Shown: in pieces, positions 11,068-22,349 of the stretch
How the letters are laid out: each line of letters begins with the position of its first letter
Numbering within the stretch: the first letter of the stretch is position 1
Assembly (NCBI RefSeq): GCF_000761445.1
Contig: NZ_KN196470.1
Coordinates: forward strand, 169,382 to 233,381
Source of the DNA: Oleiagrimonas soli
Lineage (GTDB): Bacteria; Pseudomonadota; Gammaproteobacteria; Xanthomonadales; Rhodanobacteraceae
DNA length: 64,000 bases
Direction of reading: 5' to 3'
Notes under the pieces: model-generated
Seen by the model: only the letters and a program-made list of their open reading frames with translations
Database searches by the model: none
What the model was told of the DNA's origin: nothing
Program-made: the position numbers and the translations under genes

Positions 11068-11096
11068 ATTTTAAATGCTCAAGCAAGTATTGTCAT
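11068..11096 (-). promoter_or_regulatory. Sigma-70 promoter of the PagL-like gene
   Basis: On the minus strand: ATGACA (11096-11091), 17 bases, then TAAAAT (11073-11068). Each hexamer matches consensus at five of six positions. The expected start point is about 45 bases before the ATG at 11017. Confidence 0.65.
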
Positions 11097-11146
11097 GGAA
11101 TATTTCGCCGCGACCGGCACGGCGCGCATGTCATCCGTGCGCCTGC

Positions 11147-14311
<3,165 letters not shown>

Positions 14312-14466
14312 CGGAGCAAGTCTGCCTGCCGTCCCTGAGTGCTTGCGTGTGCTGGAAGTCGGCCGTGACCAAAGACATGCCTCGACCAAACTCTTCAAGA
14401 ATACCCGCGTTGACGCTCCGTGCCGAGGCTCGCATGCTTAAGCTTTTCCGCGCCGGACTCTCGCCC

Positions 14467-15213
14467 ATGCACAAACTTGTCCTGATTCGCCACGGCCAGT
14501 CGCAGTGGAACCTGGAGAACCGTTTCACCGGCTGGGCCGACGTCGACCTCACCGAGCAGGGCATCGCCGAAGCCCGCGAGGCCGGCCGCCTGCTGACCGA
14601 GGCCGGTTTCCGCTTCGATCTGGCGCACACCTCGGTGCTCAAGCGTGCCGTGCGCACGCTGTGGCACGTGCAGGACGCGATGGACCAGATGTGGCTGCCG
14701 GTGCACACCGACTGGCGTCTCAACGAGCGTCACTACGGCGCGCTGACCGGCCTCAACAAGGCCGAGACCGCGGCCAGGTACGGCGACGAGCAGGTGCACA
14801 TCTGGCGCCGCAGCTACGACACGCCGCCGCCGGCGATGGAACCGCAGGACAACACCTTCGCCGCCGACCCGCGCTACGCCGATCTCGATCCCTCGCTGGT
14901 GCCGCTGACCGAATGCCTGAAGGACACCGTGGCGCGCGTGCTGCCGTACTGGCACGAGACCCTGGCGCCGACGGTGAAGGCCGGACGCAGCGTGGTGGTC
15001 GCCGCGCACGGCAATTCCATGCGCGCGCTGGTGAAGTACCTGGACGGCATTTCCGACGACGACATCGCCGGCGTGAACATCCCCAACGGCGTGCCGCTGG
15101 TGTACGAGTTCGACGCCGACATGAAGCCGATCACGCACTACTACTTGGGCGATGCCGAGGCGCTGAAGGCGAAGATGCAGGCCGTTGCCAACCAGGGCAA
15201 GGCCAAGGGCTGA
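14467..15213 (+). CDS. gpmA: 2,3-bisphosphoglycerate-dependent phosphoglycerate mutase
   Basis: Glycolytic/gluconeogenic enzyme interconverting 3- and 2-phosphoglycerate. 248 aa, normal length. Catalytic motif [12 protein letters not shown] near the N-terminus (phospho-accepting His in RHG), [24 protein letters not shown] and the second histidine in [19 protein letters not shown]. The ATG at 14467 directly precedes the conserved start ([10 protein letters not shown]); a longer frame upstream lies in the divergent promoter region. No strong Shine-Dalgarno is visible. Confidence 0.97.
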   Translation: MHKLVLIRHGQSQWNLENRFTGWADVDLTEQGIAEAREAGRLLTEAGFRFDLAHTSVLKRAVRTLWHVQDAMDQMWLPVHTDWRLNERHYGALTGLNKAETAARYGDEQVHIWRRSYDTPPPAMEPQDNTFAADPRYADLDPSLVPLTECLKDTVARVLPYWHETLAPTVKAGRSVVVAAHGNSMRALVKYLDGISDDDIAGVNIPNGVPLVYEFDADMKPITHYYLGDAEALKAKMQAVANQGKAKG

Positions 15214-15391
15214 GGTTCGCGGTGACGGTCACCTGCTCCGGGTGACAGGGCGAAAGACACGGCCGGCGGGATCACCGCGTCGGTTTCGTGGGGCAAGCGC
15301 CGCAGCGTCAGGGTCGATTTGGTGCCGGCATCGCGGGCAGCGGCAAGACGTCCGACAACTTGCAAGAAACACTTGAGTGAAGCGGTTCGCG

Positions 15392-15664
15392 TCAGCGTGT
15401 CCGCTTAGATGCGTTGTCAGGCGCTTGCGCAGAAATCAATGCAAGTTCGGAGTCGTAAACGTCCGCACCCCATTTGATCTTGCCGTTGGCGTCTCTGCAG
15501 ACAACCATCCCTCCCGGCCTTCCGTCTGGAAAGGTGAACCCTTGATCCAACTCCACGATGTCTCCGACAGCGGGCGGGCTTGTCTCATACCCTTCTGAAA
15601 GCCCCACCCGATCGGCAGGAATGGGCGTGAGGAGTCGTGCTCTTTTGGGGCGACATCTTTCCAT
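15392..15664 (-). CDS. Small hypothetical protein (90 aa)
   Basis: I do not recognise this protein. A 90-aa frame with balanced composition, unlike the arginine/serine-rich shadow frames around it. The middle reads VGDIVELDQGFTFPDGRPGG and KIKWGADVYDSELAL, which looks like a compact beta-rich domain. The local base composition is visibly less GC-rich than the flanks, suggesting recent acquisition or relaxed selection. The ribosome-binding site is weak (TTAGGT). It lies between gpmA and glnB, with 178 bases of apparently empty sequence before it. Confidence 0.5.
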   Translation of the reverse strand: MERCRPKRARLLTPIPADRVGLSEGYETSPPAVGDIVELDQGFTFPDGRPGGMVVCRDANGKIKWGADVYDSELALISAQAPDNASKRTR

Positions 15665-15709
15665 TTGCGACCTAACGCAGAAGTCTGACGAGCTTTTACG
15701 ACGCGAGTT

Positions 15710-16135
<426 letters not shown>

Positions 16136-16236
16136 TCACGACGTGTAGGCAAAACCCTACGCGGTCTGATGCATTCCGCCGATGGCGTGGCTATCCTGAG
16201 CGTTCCACACTGACCGCAAGAGTTTCGAGGTGCCGC

Positions 16237-16494
16237 ATGATTGATGTCCAGTCCATTGACGCCATCGCGCAGCGGCTCGCGAACGCGGTCCCGCCCGGTC
16301 TCGCGCAGGCGCGCGAAGACCTCGCGGACAACTTCCGCGACGTGCTGACGCAGGGACTGCGTCGCCTCGATCTGGTGACACGCGAAGAGTTCGACGTGCA
16401 GCGCCAGGTCCTCGCCCGCACCCGCGAGCGCGTGGAACAGTGCGAACAACGCATCGCCGAGCTCGAAGCGCGACTGGCCGACACCGGCCGCTGA
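16237..16494 (+). CDS. ubiK: Ubiquinone biosynthesis accessory factor UbiK
   Basis: 85 aa of the YqiC/BMFP family. UbiK helps the soluble Ubi complex, together with UbiJ, make ubiquinone. It starts MIDVQSIDAIAQRLANAVPP, then LAQAREDLADNFRDVLTQGL, RLDLVTREEFDVQRQVLART and a C-terminal coiled coil RVEQCEQRIAELEARL. UbiJ and UbiB are encoded 20 kb away in this same window. It ends in its own terminator. Confidence 0.93.
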   Translation: MIDVQSIDAIAQRLANAVPPGLAQAREDLADNFRDVLTQGLRRLDLVTREEFDVQRQVLARTRERVEQCEQRIAELEARLADTGR

Positions 16495-16522
16495 CCGCAC
16501 CGAACAACCGCCTCCCGGGAGA

Positions 16523-16575
16523 CCGCCCCCGATCCGTCACCTCACCCCGAGTCAACGATCGGGGGCGGCTTTTTT
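16523..16575 (+). terminator. Rho-independent terminator after ubiK
   Basis: CCGCCCCCGATC (16523-16534) pairs perfectly with GATCGGGGGCGG (16557-16568) across a 22-base loop and is followed by CTTTTTT. Confidence 0.88.
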
Positions 16576-16671
16576 CGCCCTGTCGCGATGTGTCGGTGCA
16601 AGGAGCACAGTTGCAATGCACATCGCACGTCCGGGCGCATCGGGCTTCCGCCGTGCGGAGGCGCGACGCGC

Positions 16672-18177
16672 ATGAGTCTCTCGGTGATTCTCAGCCGCGC
16701 CCAGGAAGGCGTGAGCGCGCCGCAGGTGATGGTCGAGGTGAATCTTTCCGGCGGGTTGCCGAACACGTTCATCGTGGGGCTGCCCGAGGCGGCCGTGCGC
16801 GAGGCGCGCGACCGGGTGCGCGTGGCGATCCAGAATACCGCGTTCGAATATCCGAGCCGCCGCATCACGGTCAATCTGGCCCCGGCCGAGTTGCCCAAGG
16901 ACGGCGGCCGTTTCGATCTGGCCATCGCCCTCGGCATTCTGGCCGCGGCCAACCAGGTGCCGCGCAAGCGCCTGCTCGACTGCGAATTCCTCGGCGAACT
17001 GGCGCTGTCGGGCGAACTGCGTCCCGTTGCCGGCGTGCTGCCGGCGCTGCTGCACGCCGGCAAGCGTCGACGTCGCGTGGTGGTGCCGCGCGCCAATGCC
17101 GCCGAGGCCGCGCTGGTCGCCGACGCCGACGTGCTGGTGGCCGATTCGCTGGCCGAGGTCTGCGCGTGGTTGCGCGGTGGCGAGGAACTATCGCGACCGC
17201 AGGCTGCGACCGCCGAGGCGCCCACGGATGCGATGCCGGATCTGGTCGACGTGCGCGGCCAGCTGCAGGCGCGCCGTGCGCTGGAAGTCGCCGCCGCGGG
17301 CGGTCATCACCTGCTGCTGGTCGGTCCGCCCGGCACCGGCAAGACCATGCTGGCCGAGCGCCTTCCCGGCATTTTGCCGCCGCTGGGCGAATCGGAGGCG
17401 CTGGAAACCTGCGCGGTGCGCTCGGTCGCCGGCGAGGTGATCGACCCGGCCCTGTGGCGCAGGCGTCCTTTCCGCGCGCCGCACCACACGGCGTCGGCGG
17501 TGGCGCTGGTCGGCGGCGGTTCGCGGCCGCGTCCGGGAGAAATCTCGCTGGCACATCACGGCGTGCTGTTCCTCGACGAGCTGCCCGAATACGAACGCCG
17601 CGTGCTGGAAGTGCTGCGCGAGCCGCTGGAGTCCGGTCAGATCGTGATCTCGCGCGCGGCGCGGCAGAACACGTTTCCCGCGCAGTTCCAGCTGGTGGCG
17701 GCGATGAACCCGTGTCCGTGTGGTTACCACGGCGATCCGGGCGGGCGCTGTCGCTGCACGCCGGACCAGGTGGCCCGCTATCGTGCGCGCCTGTCCGGCC
17801 CCCTGCTGGATCGCATCGATCTGCAGGTGGAGGTGCCGCGCGTGCCGTTGCACGAACTGACCGCCGCGCGACGCGACTACGACGAGGACAGCGCCACCGT
17901 GCGCGAGCGCGTGATCGCGGCGCGCCGACAGGCGCTGCTGCGCGCGGGTCGACCAAACGCCGAGATCAGCGTGCGCGAACTCGAACGCGACTGTGCCCTG
18001 GGCGTCAAGGAGCGCGACTGGCTGCAGAACACGCTGGAGCGTCTGCGTCTGTCGGCGCGGGCCTATCATCGCGTGCTGCGGGTGGCGCGCACCTTGGCCG
18101 ATCTGGAAGGTTCGGCCGGTTGTGTCAATCGCGAGCATCTCGCCGAAGCCTTGCAGCTGCGCCGTATCGACGTCTGA
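16672..18177 (+). CDS. comM: YifB/ComM-type AAA+ ATPase (Mg-chelatase-like)
   Basis: 501 aa. N-terminal Lon-protease-like domain (SLSVILSRAQEGVSAPQVMV, GLPNTFIVGLPEAAVREARD), then a Mg-chelatase-type AAA+ module with Walker A GPPGTGKTML, Walker B GVLFLDELPEY and the zinc-finger-like MNPCPCGYHGDPGGRCRCTP, and a C-terminal helical domain. In transformable gammaproteobacteria ComM is a hexameric helicase that promotes branch migration during integration of taken-up DNA. The start at 16672 gives the normal N-terminus MSLSVILS. Confidence 0.95.
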   Translation: MSLSVILSRAQEGVSAPQVMVEVNLSGGLPNTFIVGLPEAAVREARDRVRVAIQNTAFEYPSRRITVNLAPAELPKDGGRFDLAIALGILAAANQVPRKRLLDCEFLGELALSGELRPVAGVLPALLHAGKRRRRVVVPRANAAEAALVADADVLVADSLAEVCAWLRGGEELSRPQAATAEAPTDAMPDLVDVRGQLQARRALEVAAAGGHHLLLVGPPGTGKTMLAERLPGILPPLGESEALETCAVRSVAGEVIDPALWRRRPFRAPHHTASAVALVGGGSRPRPGEISLAHHGVLFLDELPEYERRVLEVLREPLESGQIVISRAARQNTFPAQFQLVAAMNPCPCGYHGDPGGRCRCTPDQVARYRARLSGPLLDRIDLQVEVPRVPLHELTAARRDYDEDSATVRERVIAARRQALLRAGRPNAEISVRELERDCALGVKERDWLQNTLERLRLSARAYHRVLRVARTLADLEGSAGCVNREHLAEALQLRRIDV

Positions 18178-18224
18178 GGCGAGCATCGCGGACACAGTGT
18201 TCCGTACGGCGAACGACGCTTTGC

Positions 18225-18253
18225 TTGACCACGCCGTGCGTCGGCCGGATAAT
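18225..18253 (+). promoter_or_regulatory. Strong sigma-70 promoter upstream of the antiporter gene
   Basis: TTGACC (18225-18230), exactly 17 bases, then GATAAT (18248-18253); each hexamer differs from consensus at one base. Transcription would begin near 18260, leaving a leader of about 200 bases before the antiporter start. Confidence 0.7.
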
Positions 18254-18288
18254 TGAACTGTCGGGTATGCAAAATACCTGGCCCGCCA

Positions 18289-18335
18289 CCCCGGTATCGG
18301 ATTCCCCTCCCCCTCCCCCGCATCCGATACCGGGG
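18289..18335 (+). repeat. Perfect 14-bp inverted repeat in the antiporter leader
   Basis: CCCCGGTATCGGAT (18289-18302) and its exact reverse complement (18322-18335) are separated by a 19-base pyrimidine-rich loop. No T tract follows, so it is not a standard terminator. It would form a very stable hairpin starting about 30 bases into the transcript. Confidence 0.75.
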
Positions 18336-18463
18336 CTCGGCCTCTCTTCCTTCCCTGTCTTCCGTTCGATCTTCACGGCCGCATCGACGTCCGGCCGCCG
18401 GGCAGACATGCGTGGACATGCGGCGTGCGATTGCCGCTACCATCGAACCCACGACCACCGTGG

Positions 18464-20281
18464 ATGTCGTCTCTCGTGATCGTCAATCTCGCGCTCATGC
18501 TCACCCTGCTGCTGGTGATCGGCTTCGCTGCCCAATGGCTTGCGTGGCGGGTCAAGCTGCCGGCAATCCTGTTCCTGCTGCTGGCCGGCATCCTGCTCGG
18601 TCCGGTCAGCGGACTGGTGGAGCCGGACAAACTGCTCGGCAAGTGGCTGTTCCCCGCCGTGTCGCTGGCGGTGGCGCTGATCCTGTTCGAGGGCAGCATG
18701 ACGCTGCGTTTCCACGAACTGCGCGGCATCGGCCGTGCGGTGCGCGGCCTGGTCAGCTACGGCGCCGTCGCGGCCTTGCTGATGCTGGCGGCGGCCGCGC
18801 ACTGGATCGCGGGACTGGAGTGGCAAATCGCCTTCCTGTTCGGCGCGCTCGGCTGCGTGACCGGGCCGACCGTGATCGTGCCCATGCTGCGCACCCTGCG
18901 CCCGGACGCGAAGATCGCCAACACCCTGCGCTGGGAAGGCATCGTCATCGATCCGCTCGGCGCGCTGTTCGCGGTGCTGGTGTTCGAGGCCATCGTGTCG
19001 CGCGAACAGGGGCATTCGATCGGCGTGTTCGCGGCCACGGTCGGCAGCGGCGTCGTGATCGGCGTGATCGGCGCGATCGTGCTGGCGTTCCTGCTGCGCC
19101 GTCATCTGATTCCGGAGTACCTGCAGAACTTCGGCACGATGGCCGCGGTACTCGGCGCGTTCGCAGTGTCCAACGCGATCACGCACGAATCGGGTCTGCT
19201 GGCAGTGACCATCATGGGCATCGTCATCGGCAACCGCCGCGACGTGCACATCGACCACATCATGGACTTCAAGGAGGACCTGTCCACGCTGCTGGTCTCG
19301 CTGCTGTTCGTGATCCTCGCCGCGCGCCTGCATTGGCCGTTGCCCGACGGCATGTTGCTGGGTGGCGCGCTGGTGTTCCTGGCGGCGCAATTCGTGGTGC
19401 GTCCGGTGTCGGCCTGGCTGGCGACGCTGGGCAGCACGCTGAACTGGCGGCAGCGTGCGCTGATCGCCTGGGTCGCGCCACGCGGCATCGTCGCCGCGGC
19501 GGTCTCGGCGCTGTTCGCGTTGCGCCTGGAAGAGTTGCGCGTGCCCGGCGCCGAGGCGTTGGTGCCGCTGGTGTTCAGTCTGATCATCGGCACGGTGATC
19601 GTACAGAGCGCGACCTCGCGCCAGCTGGCGCGCTGGCTGCGCGTGGCCGAGCCGGAGCCGGACGGCGTGCTGGTGTTCGGCGCCGACCCGGTTGCGCGCG
19701 CCGTGGCGGCGTCGCTCAAGGCCGCGGATTTCCGCGTGCTGGTGGTCGACGACGACTGGGAGGGCGTGCGCGCCGCGCGCATGCAGGGTCTGGAGACCTT
19801 CTTCGGCAGCCCGACCTCGCAGCATGCCGATCACCACATGGACCTGACCGGCATCGGCCGCCTGCTGGCGATGTCGACGCGACGCGAGCTCAATTCGCTG
19901 GCCGTCGTGCATTACCGCCAGGAGTTCGGTCGCGAACGCGTCTACCGCCTGCGCAATCTGGCGCCGGAAGAACGTCACGATCGCCGCAATTTCGCTGGCA
20001 ACCTGCTGGCGCCTGCGCTGTTCGGCGAGAACATGACCCACGGCCGCTTCGCCGAAATGATGAGCGAAGGCTGGCGCATCAAGTCGACCAAGCTCACCGA
20101 AACCTTCGACTGGCCGCATTTCGTCGAACAGTACGGTTCGGAGTCGGTGCTGCTGTTCGGCATCGGCGAACGCGGCGCGCTGCGCGTGGCATCCAGCAAG
20201 CGCGAACTCGATCCCAAGCCGGGCTGGACCGTCATCGTGCTGGTGCCGCCGCCGCGTCAAGAGACCGAAGCAGTCGCGTGA
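18464..20281 (+). CDS. CPA-type cation:proton antiporter with TrkA-N-like C-terminal domain
   Basis: 605 aa. About 12 membrane segments span residues 1-390; landmarks include FAAQWLAWRVKLPAILFLLL, FEGSMTLRF, GALGCVTGPTVIVPMLRTL and LIAWVAPRGIVAAAVSALFA. These match the NhaP/CPA1 branch of Na+(K+)/H+ antiporters. A cytosolic Rossmann-like domain follows (VLVFGADPVARAVAASLKAA, then VLVVDDDWEGVRAARMQG), resembling RCK/TrkA-N regulators. The ATG at 18464 is chosen because the first membrane helix begins just after it; GTG 18425 is an alternative. It is preceded by a strong promoter and a structured leader. Confidence 0.9.
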   Translation: MSSLVIVNLALMLTLLLVIGFAAQWLAWRVKLPAILFLLLAGILLGPVSGLVEPDKLLGKWLFPAVSLAVALILFEGSMTLRFHELRGIGRAVRGLVSYGAVAALLMLAAAAHWIAGLEWQIAFLFGALGCVTGPTVIVPMLRTLRPDAKIANTLRWEGIVIDPLGALFAVLVFEAIVSREQGHSIGVFAATVGSGVVIGVIGAIVLAFLLRRHLIPEYLQNFGTMAAVLGAFAVSNAITHESGLLAVTIMGIVIGNRRDVHIDHIMDFKEDLSTLLVSLLFVILAARLHWPLPDGMLLGGALVFLAAQFVVRPVSAWLATLGSTLNWRQRALIAWVAPRGIVAAAVSALFALRLEELRVPGAEALVPLVFSLIIGTVIVQSATSRQLARWLRVAEPEPDGVLVFGADPVARAVAASLKAADFRVLVVDDDWEGVRAARMQGLETFFGSPTSQHADHHMDLTGIGRLLAMSTRRELNSLAVVHYRQEFGRERVYRLRNLAPEERHDRRNFAGNLLAPALFGENMTHGRFAEMMSEGWRIKSTKLTETFDWPHFVEQYGSESVLLFGIGERGALRVASSKRELDPKPGWTVIVLVPPPRQETEAVA

Positions 20282-20338
20282 TACTTTTGTCGGACCCGGG
20301 TCTGCGCTGACCCGCCGACACGTTGAACAGGAACGTCC

Positions 20339-21553
20339 ATGCGCATCCGTCGTCGCCGCATTTGCTTCATCCAGATTTCCGATCAGCTGATTCCGGATTT
20401 CAACGCCTTGTTCAGCGGCGAGGTGAAACTCGACACGGAACCGGCCGCGGAACTGCTGTGCCCGATTCGCAGCGAGCGCCTGAAAGTCAGCGGCCGCGAA
20501 CTGGCGCTGTTGGCGGAGTTGCCGGCCGATGCATGGGTCGACGCCGGCGACCTGATCGAACGAGGAAGCATCGACGAGGAAGCGCTGGCCAGCCTGGTGC
20601 AGCGGCACATTGTGCTGTCCGATGCCGACCACGACATCGCCAGCAAGGCCATCCTCGAGGCGGAGGGTCGCTTTGAGCGCGTGGGCTGGTACGACCTCAC
20701 CGCGATGTATCACGCGATGACGCGCTGGGCCGGCATGGCCGACGACGTCGCGACTCGTGAACACACCCCCGAGGCCCATCGTCAGCGTCTGGGCAAGATC
20801 GCCGATCGGCACGGCGATATTCCGCCGCATTTCCCACGTCGAGCGGATGCTCTGTCCACGCACGCTCTGGAATTGCAGCCGTTCGATTCGCCGCTCGCGA
20901 CGATACTGAAGTCGCGCCGCACCACGCGCGTGTTCGATGCTGATGCCGTGCTGTCGCAGGCGGATTTGTCGCACATGCTGTACGGCTGCTTCGGCGCGCA
21001 GGGTATCCGTGAACTCGCGCCCGGCGCGACGGCGGTCAAGCGCACCAGCGCTTCCGGTGGCGGGTTGACGCCGATCGATCCGTATCCGGTGATTCTGCGC
21101 GTGGAAGGTCTGAAGTCCGGCGTCTACCACTACGACATGAGCCGTCATGCCCTGGAGCTGCTGCGCGAAGTGGACGAACAGGTATTGCGAGAGCAATTCA
21201 CGGCGTTCACGGCAGGCCAGGATTATTTTGCCCAGGCGCACGTCATGATCGTGCACGTGGGCCGCTTCAATCGGCATCACTGGAAATACCGGCGGCACAT
21301 GAAAGCCTACAAGGCGCTGCTGATGGATTCCGCGCACCTGAGCCAGACCTTCTATCTGCTGGCGACGGAGCGCGGTCTGGGCGCGTATTACACGGCCGCC
21401 ATCAACGACGCGCAGCTGAGTGAATATCTCGGTCTGGATCCGATCGAGGCGGCGCCGTTCGGCGTCAGCGGATTGGGCGTTAAGGGACCAGACAAGGACG
21501 CCCCGCTGCATTTCAATCCGGAGCCTTTTACCCCGAATTTCCAGAAAGGCTAA
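20339..21553 (+). CDS. SagB-like flavin dehydrogenase (putative peptide maturation dehydrogenase)
   Basis: 404 aa. Residues about 1-190 contain a winged-helix-like segment (ELALLAELPADAWVDAGDLI, SLVQRHIVLSDAD). Residues about 195-400 form a nitroreductase/SagB-type FMN domain: ATILKSRRTTRVFDADAVLS, LSHMLYGCFGAQG, ASGGGLTPIDPYPVILRV, GVYHYDMSRHAL, DSAHLSQTFYLLATERGLGA and a C-terminal FGVSGLG. SagB-type enzymes oxidise azoline rings in RiPPs. This sub-branch matches, from memory, a family named putative peptide maturation dehydrogenase that co-occurs with NHLP-type precursors and a cyclase, as it does here. It has an AGGAAC ribosome-binding site. Its true substrate is unknown. Confidence 0.85.
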   Translation: MRIRRRRICFIQISDQLIPDFNALFSGEVKLDTEPAAELLCPIRSERLKVSGRELALLAELPADAWVDAGDLIERGSIDEEALASLVQRHIVLSDADHDIASKAILEAEGRFERVGWYDLTAMYHAMTRWAGMADDVATREHTPEAHRQRLGKIADRHGDIPPHFPRRADALSTHALELQPFDSPLATILKSRRTTRVFDADAVLSQADLSHMLYGCFGAQGIRELAPGATAVKRTSASGGGLTPIDPYPVILRVEGLKSGVYHYDMSRHALELLREVDEQVLREQFTAFTAGQDYFAQAHVMIVHVGRFNRHHWKYRRHMKAYKALLMDSAHLSQTFYLLATERGLGAYYTAAINDAQLSEYLGLDPIEAAPFGVSGLGVKGPDKDAPLHFNPEPFTPNFQKG

Positions 21554-21929
21554 AATTATCAATCATGTGCGTATACCCGTGTGGGGCGGGACATACCCAT
21601 CGAAAGGACGACTTTCGCGCGTTTTTGTGAATGTCGTCCTTGCATAACATGCATCTGCTTGCTAAGTGCTTATATTCTATGCTTGGGGCGAAGGCCTCTA
21701 TGCACTGCGACGGAAGCAGAAATACGCCCTCCACTTTCCTTTGCGTGTCTCTGTTCGCGCAGTTTTCGTTCACCGGTCTTAGATGACAGGTCGGGGCATC
21801 AAGGGAAGCGAGTACATGTCGGGATCATGCTCACGGAAAGGGCATTGGTCTTGTCGGTTTGTGCACGATCTGGCCTGGCTGCCCATGCCATTACGTAACG
21901 GCTGATTCCATTCCCTGAGGAGAGAAACC
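21554..21929. other. AT-richer gap between dehydrogenase and precursor peptide
   Basis: 376 bases, less GC-rich than its surroundings. It has a 9-bp inverted repeat at 21604-21641 and an AT-rich stretch around 21660-21680 that could hold a promoter, though I could not assign clean -35/-10 boxes. Short frames on both strands (for example a cysteine-rich 105-codon frame on the plus strand) lack ribosome-binding sites and are probably not genes. It likely carries the precursor's own promoter and leader. Confidence 0.5.
21604..21641 (+). repeat. 9-bp inverted repeat upstream of the precursor gene
   Basis: AAGGACGAC (21604-21612) pairs perfectly with GTCGTCCTT (21633-21641) over a 20-base loop. 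No T tract follows, so attenuation or an RNA processing signal is as likely as termination. Confidence 0.55.
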
Positions 21930-22223
21930 ATGTTCGATTTCGCCACCAACCACGAGAGCTACGAGACCACCGCCACGATCGCCAGCGCGAAGAGCCTGGC
22001 GCACGCCTTCATCGAGCGCCTGGGCCGCGACGACGCGTTCCGCGCGTTCACGGTCGCCGACCCGGTGGCGGCGACGGCGCAGTACGGTTTCACGATCGAT
22101 CCGAGCAAGCTGCCGGCGCAGGGCATCACGCTGCCGTCGAAGGACGTGCTGAACGCGCGCCTCGACGAAGTGGCGCAGCAGTTCGCCGCAGCCGCGAGCG
22201 TCGTCGTAGTGTTCACTATCTGA
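21930..22223 (+). CDS. NHLP-related putative modified peptide (RiPP precursor)
   Basis: 97 aa. The middle (about residues 24-56) reads HAFIERLGRDDAFRAF, then VADPVAATAQYGFTI, the helical nitrile-hydratase-like pattern used as a leader in NHLP-type RiPP precursors. The C-terminal end is AAAASVVVVFTI, a short, strongly beta-branched tail that would be the core. There are no cysteines and no GG or GA cleavage motif. A very strong GAGGAG ribosome-binding site lies seven bases before the ATG. It sits between the SagB-like dehydrogenase and the cyclase, matching the gene trio recorded as a putative peptide modification system. What modification it receives is not known. Confidence 0.82.
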   Translation: MFDFATNHESYETTATIASAKSLAHAFIERLGRDDAFRAFTVADPVAATAQYGFTIDPSKLPAQGITLPSKDVLNARLDEVAQQFAAAASVVVVFTI

Positions 22224-22349
22224 AAGTATGTGGTGCTGCGTTCCGGACAGGAGCGCTTGAGGCCGCGGTCTTCACGTGTCGTGCAGGCCGCAGCTTCTGT
22301 TTATGCGCATGGCTGTCCTGTCCGCGAAACCGGCAGGATCGCGAACGGC

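Noticed and set aside
14410..14440. TTGACG followed at 17 bases by CATGCT as a gpmA promoter
   Set aside because: The -10 box matches consensus at only three positions; too weak to list.
18437..21562. A 1041-codon minus-strand open frame across the antiporter and SagB-like genes
   Set aside because: Composition is repetitive (Gln/Arg/His/Asp) and it is antisense to two well-supported genes.
21528..21773. An 81-codon minus-strand frame in the same gap
   Set aside because: Overlaps the dehydrogenase end, has no good start signal and no recognisable sequence.
21581..21898. A cysteine-rich 105-codon frame just before the NHLP peptide, considered as a second precursor
   Set aside because: No ribosome-binding site, no leader-like pattern, and it extends through a probable promoter region; the peptide at 21930 has a far better start signal.
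22244..22324. A 9-bp inverted repeat (CGGACAGGA / TCCTGTCCG) between the convergent peptide and cyclase genes
   Set aside because: The loop is 63 bases and no T tract follows, so I do not call it a terminator.
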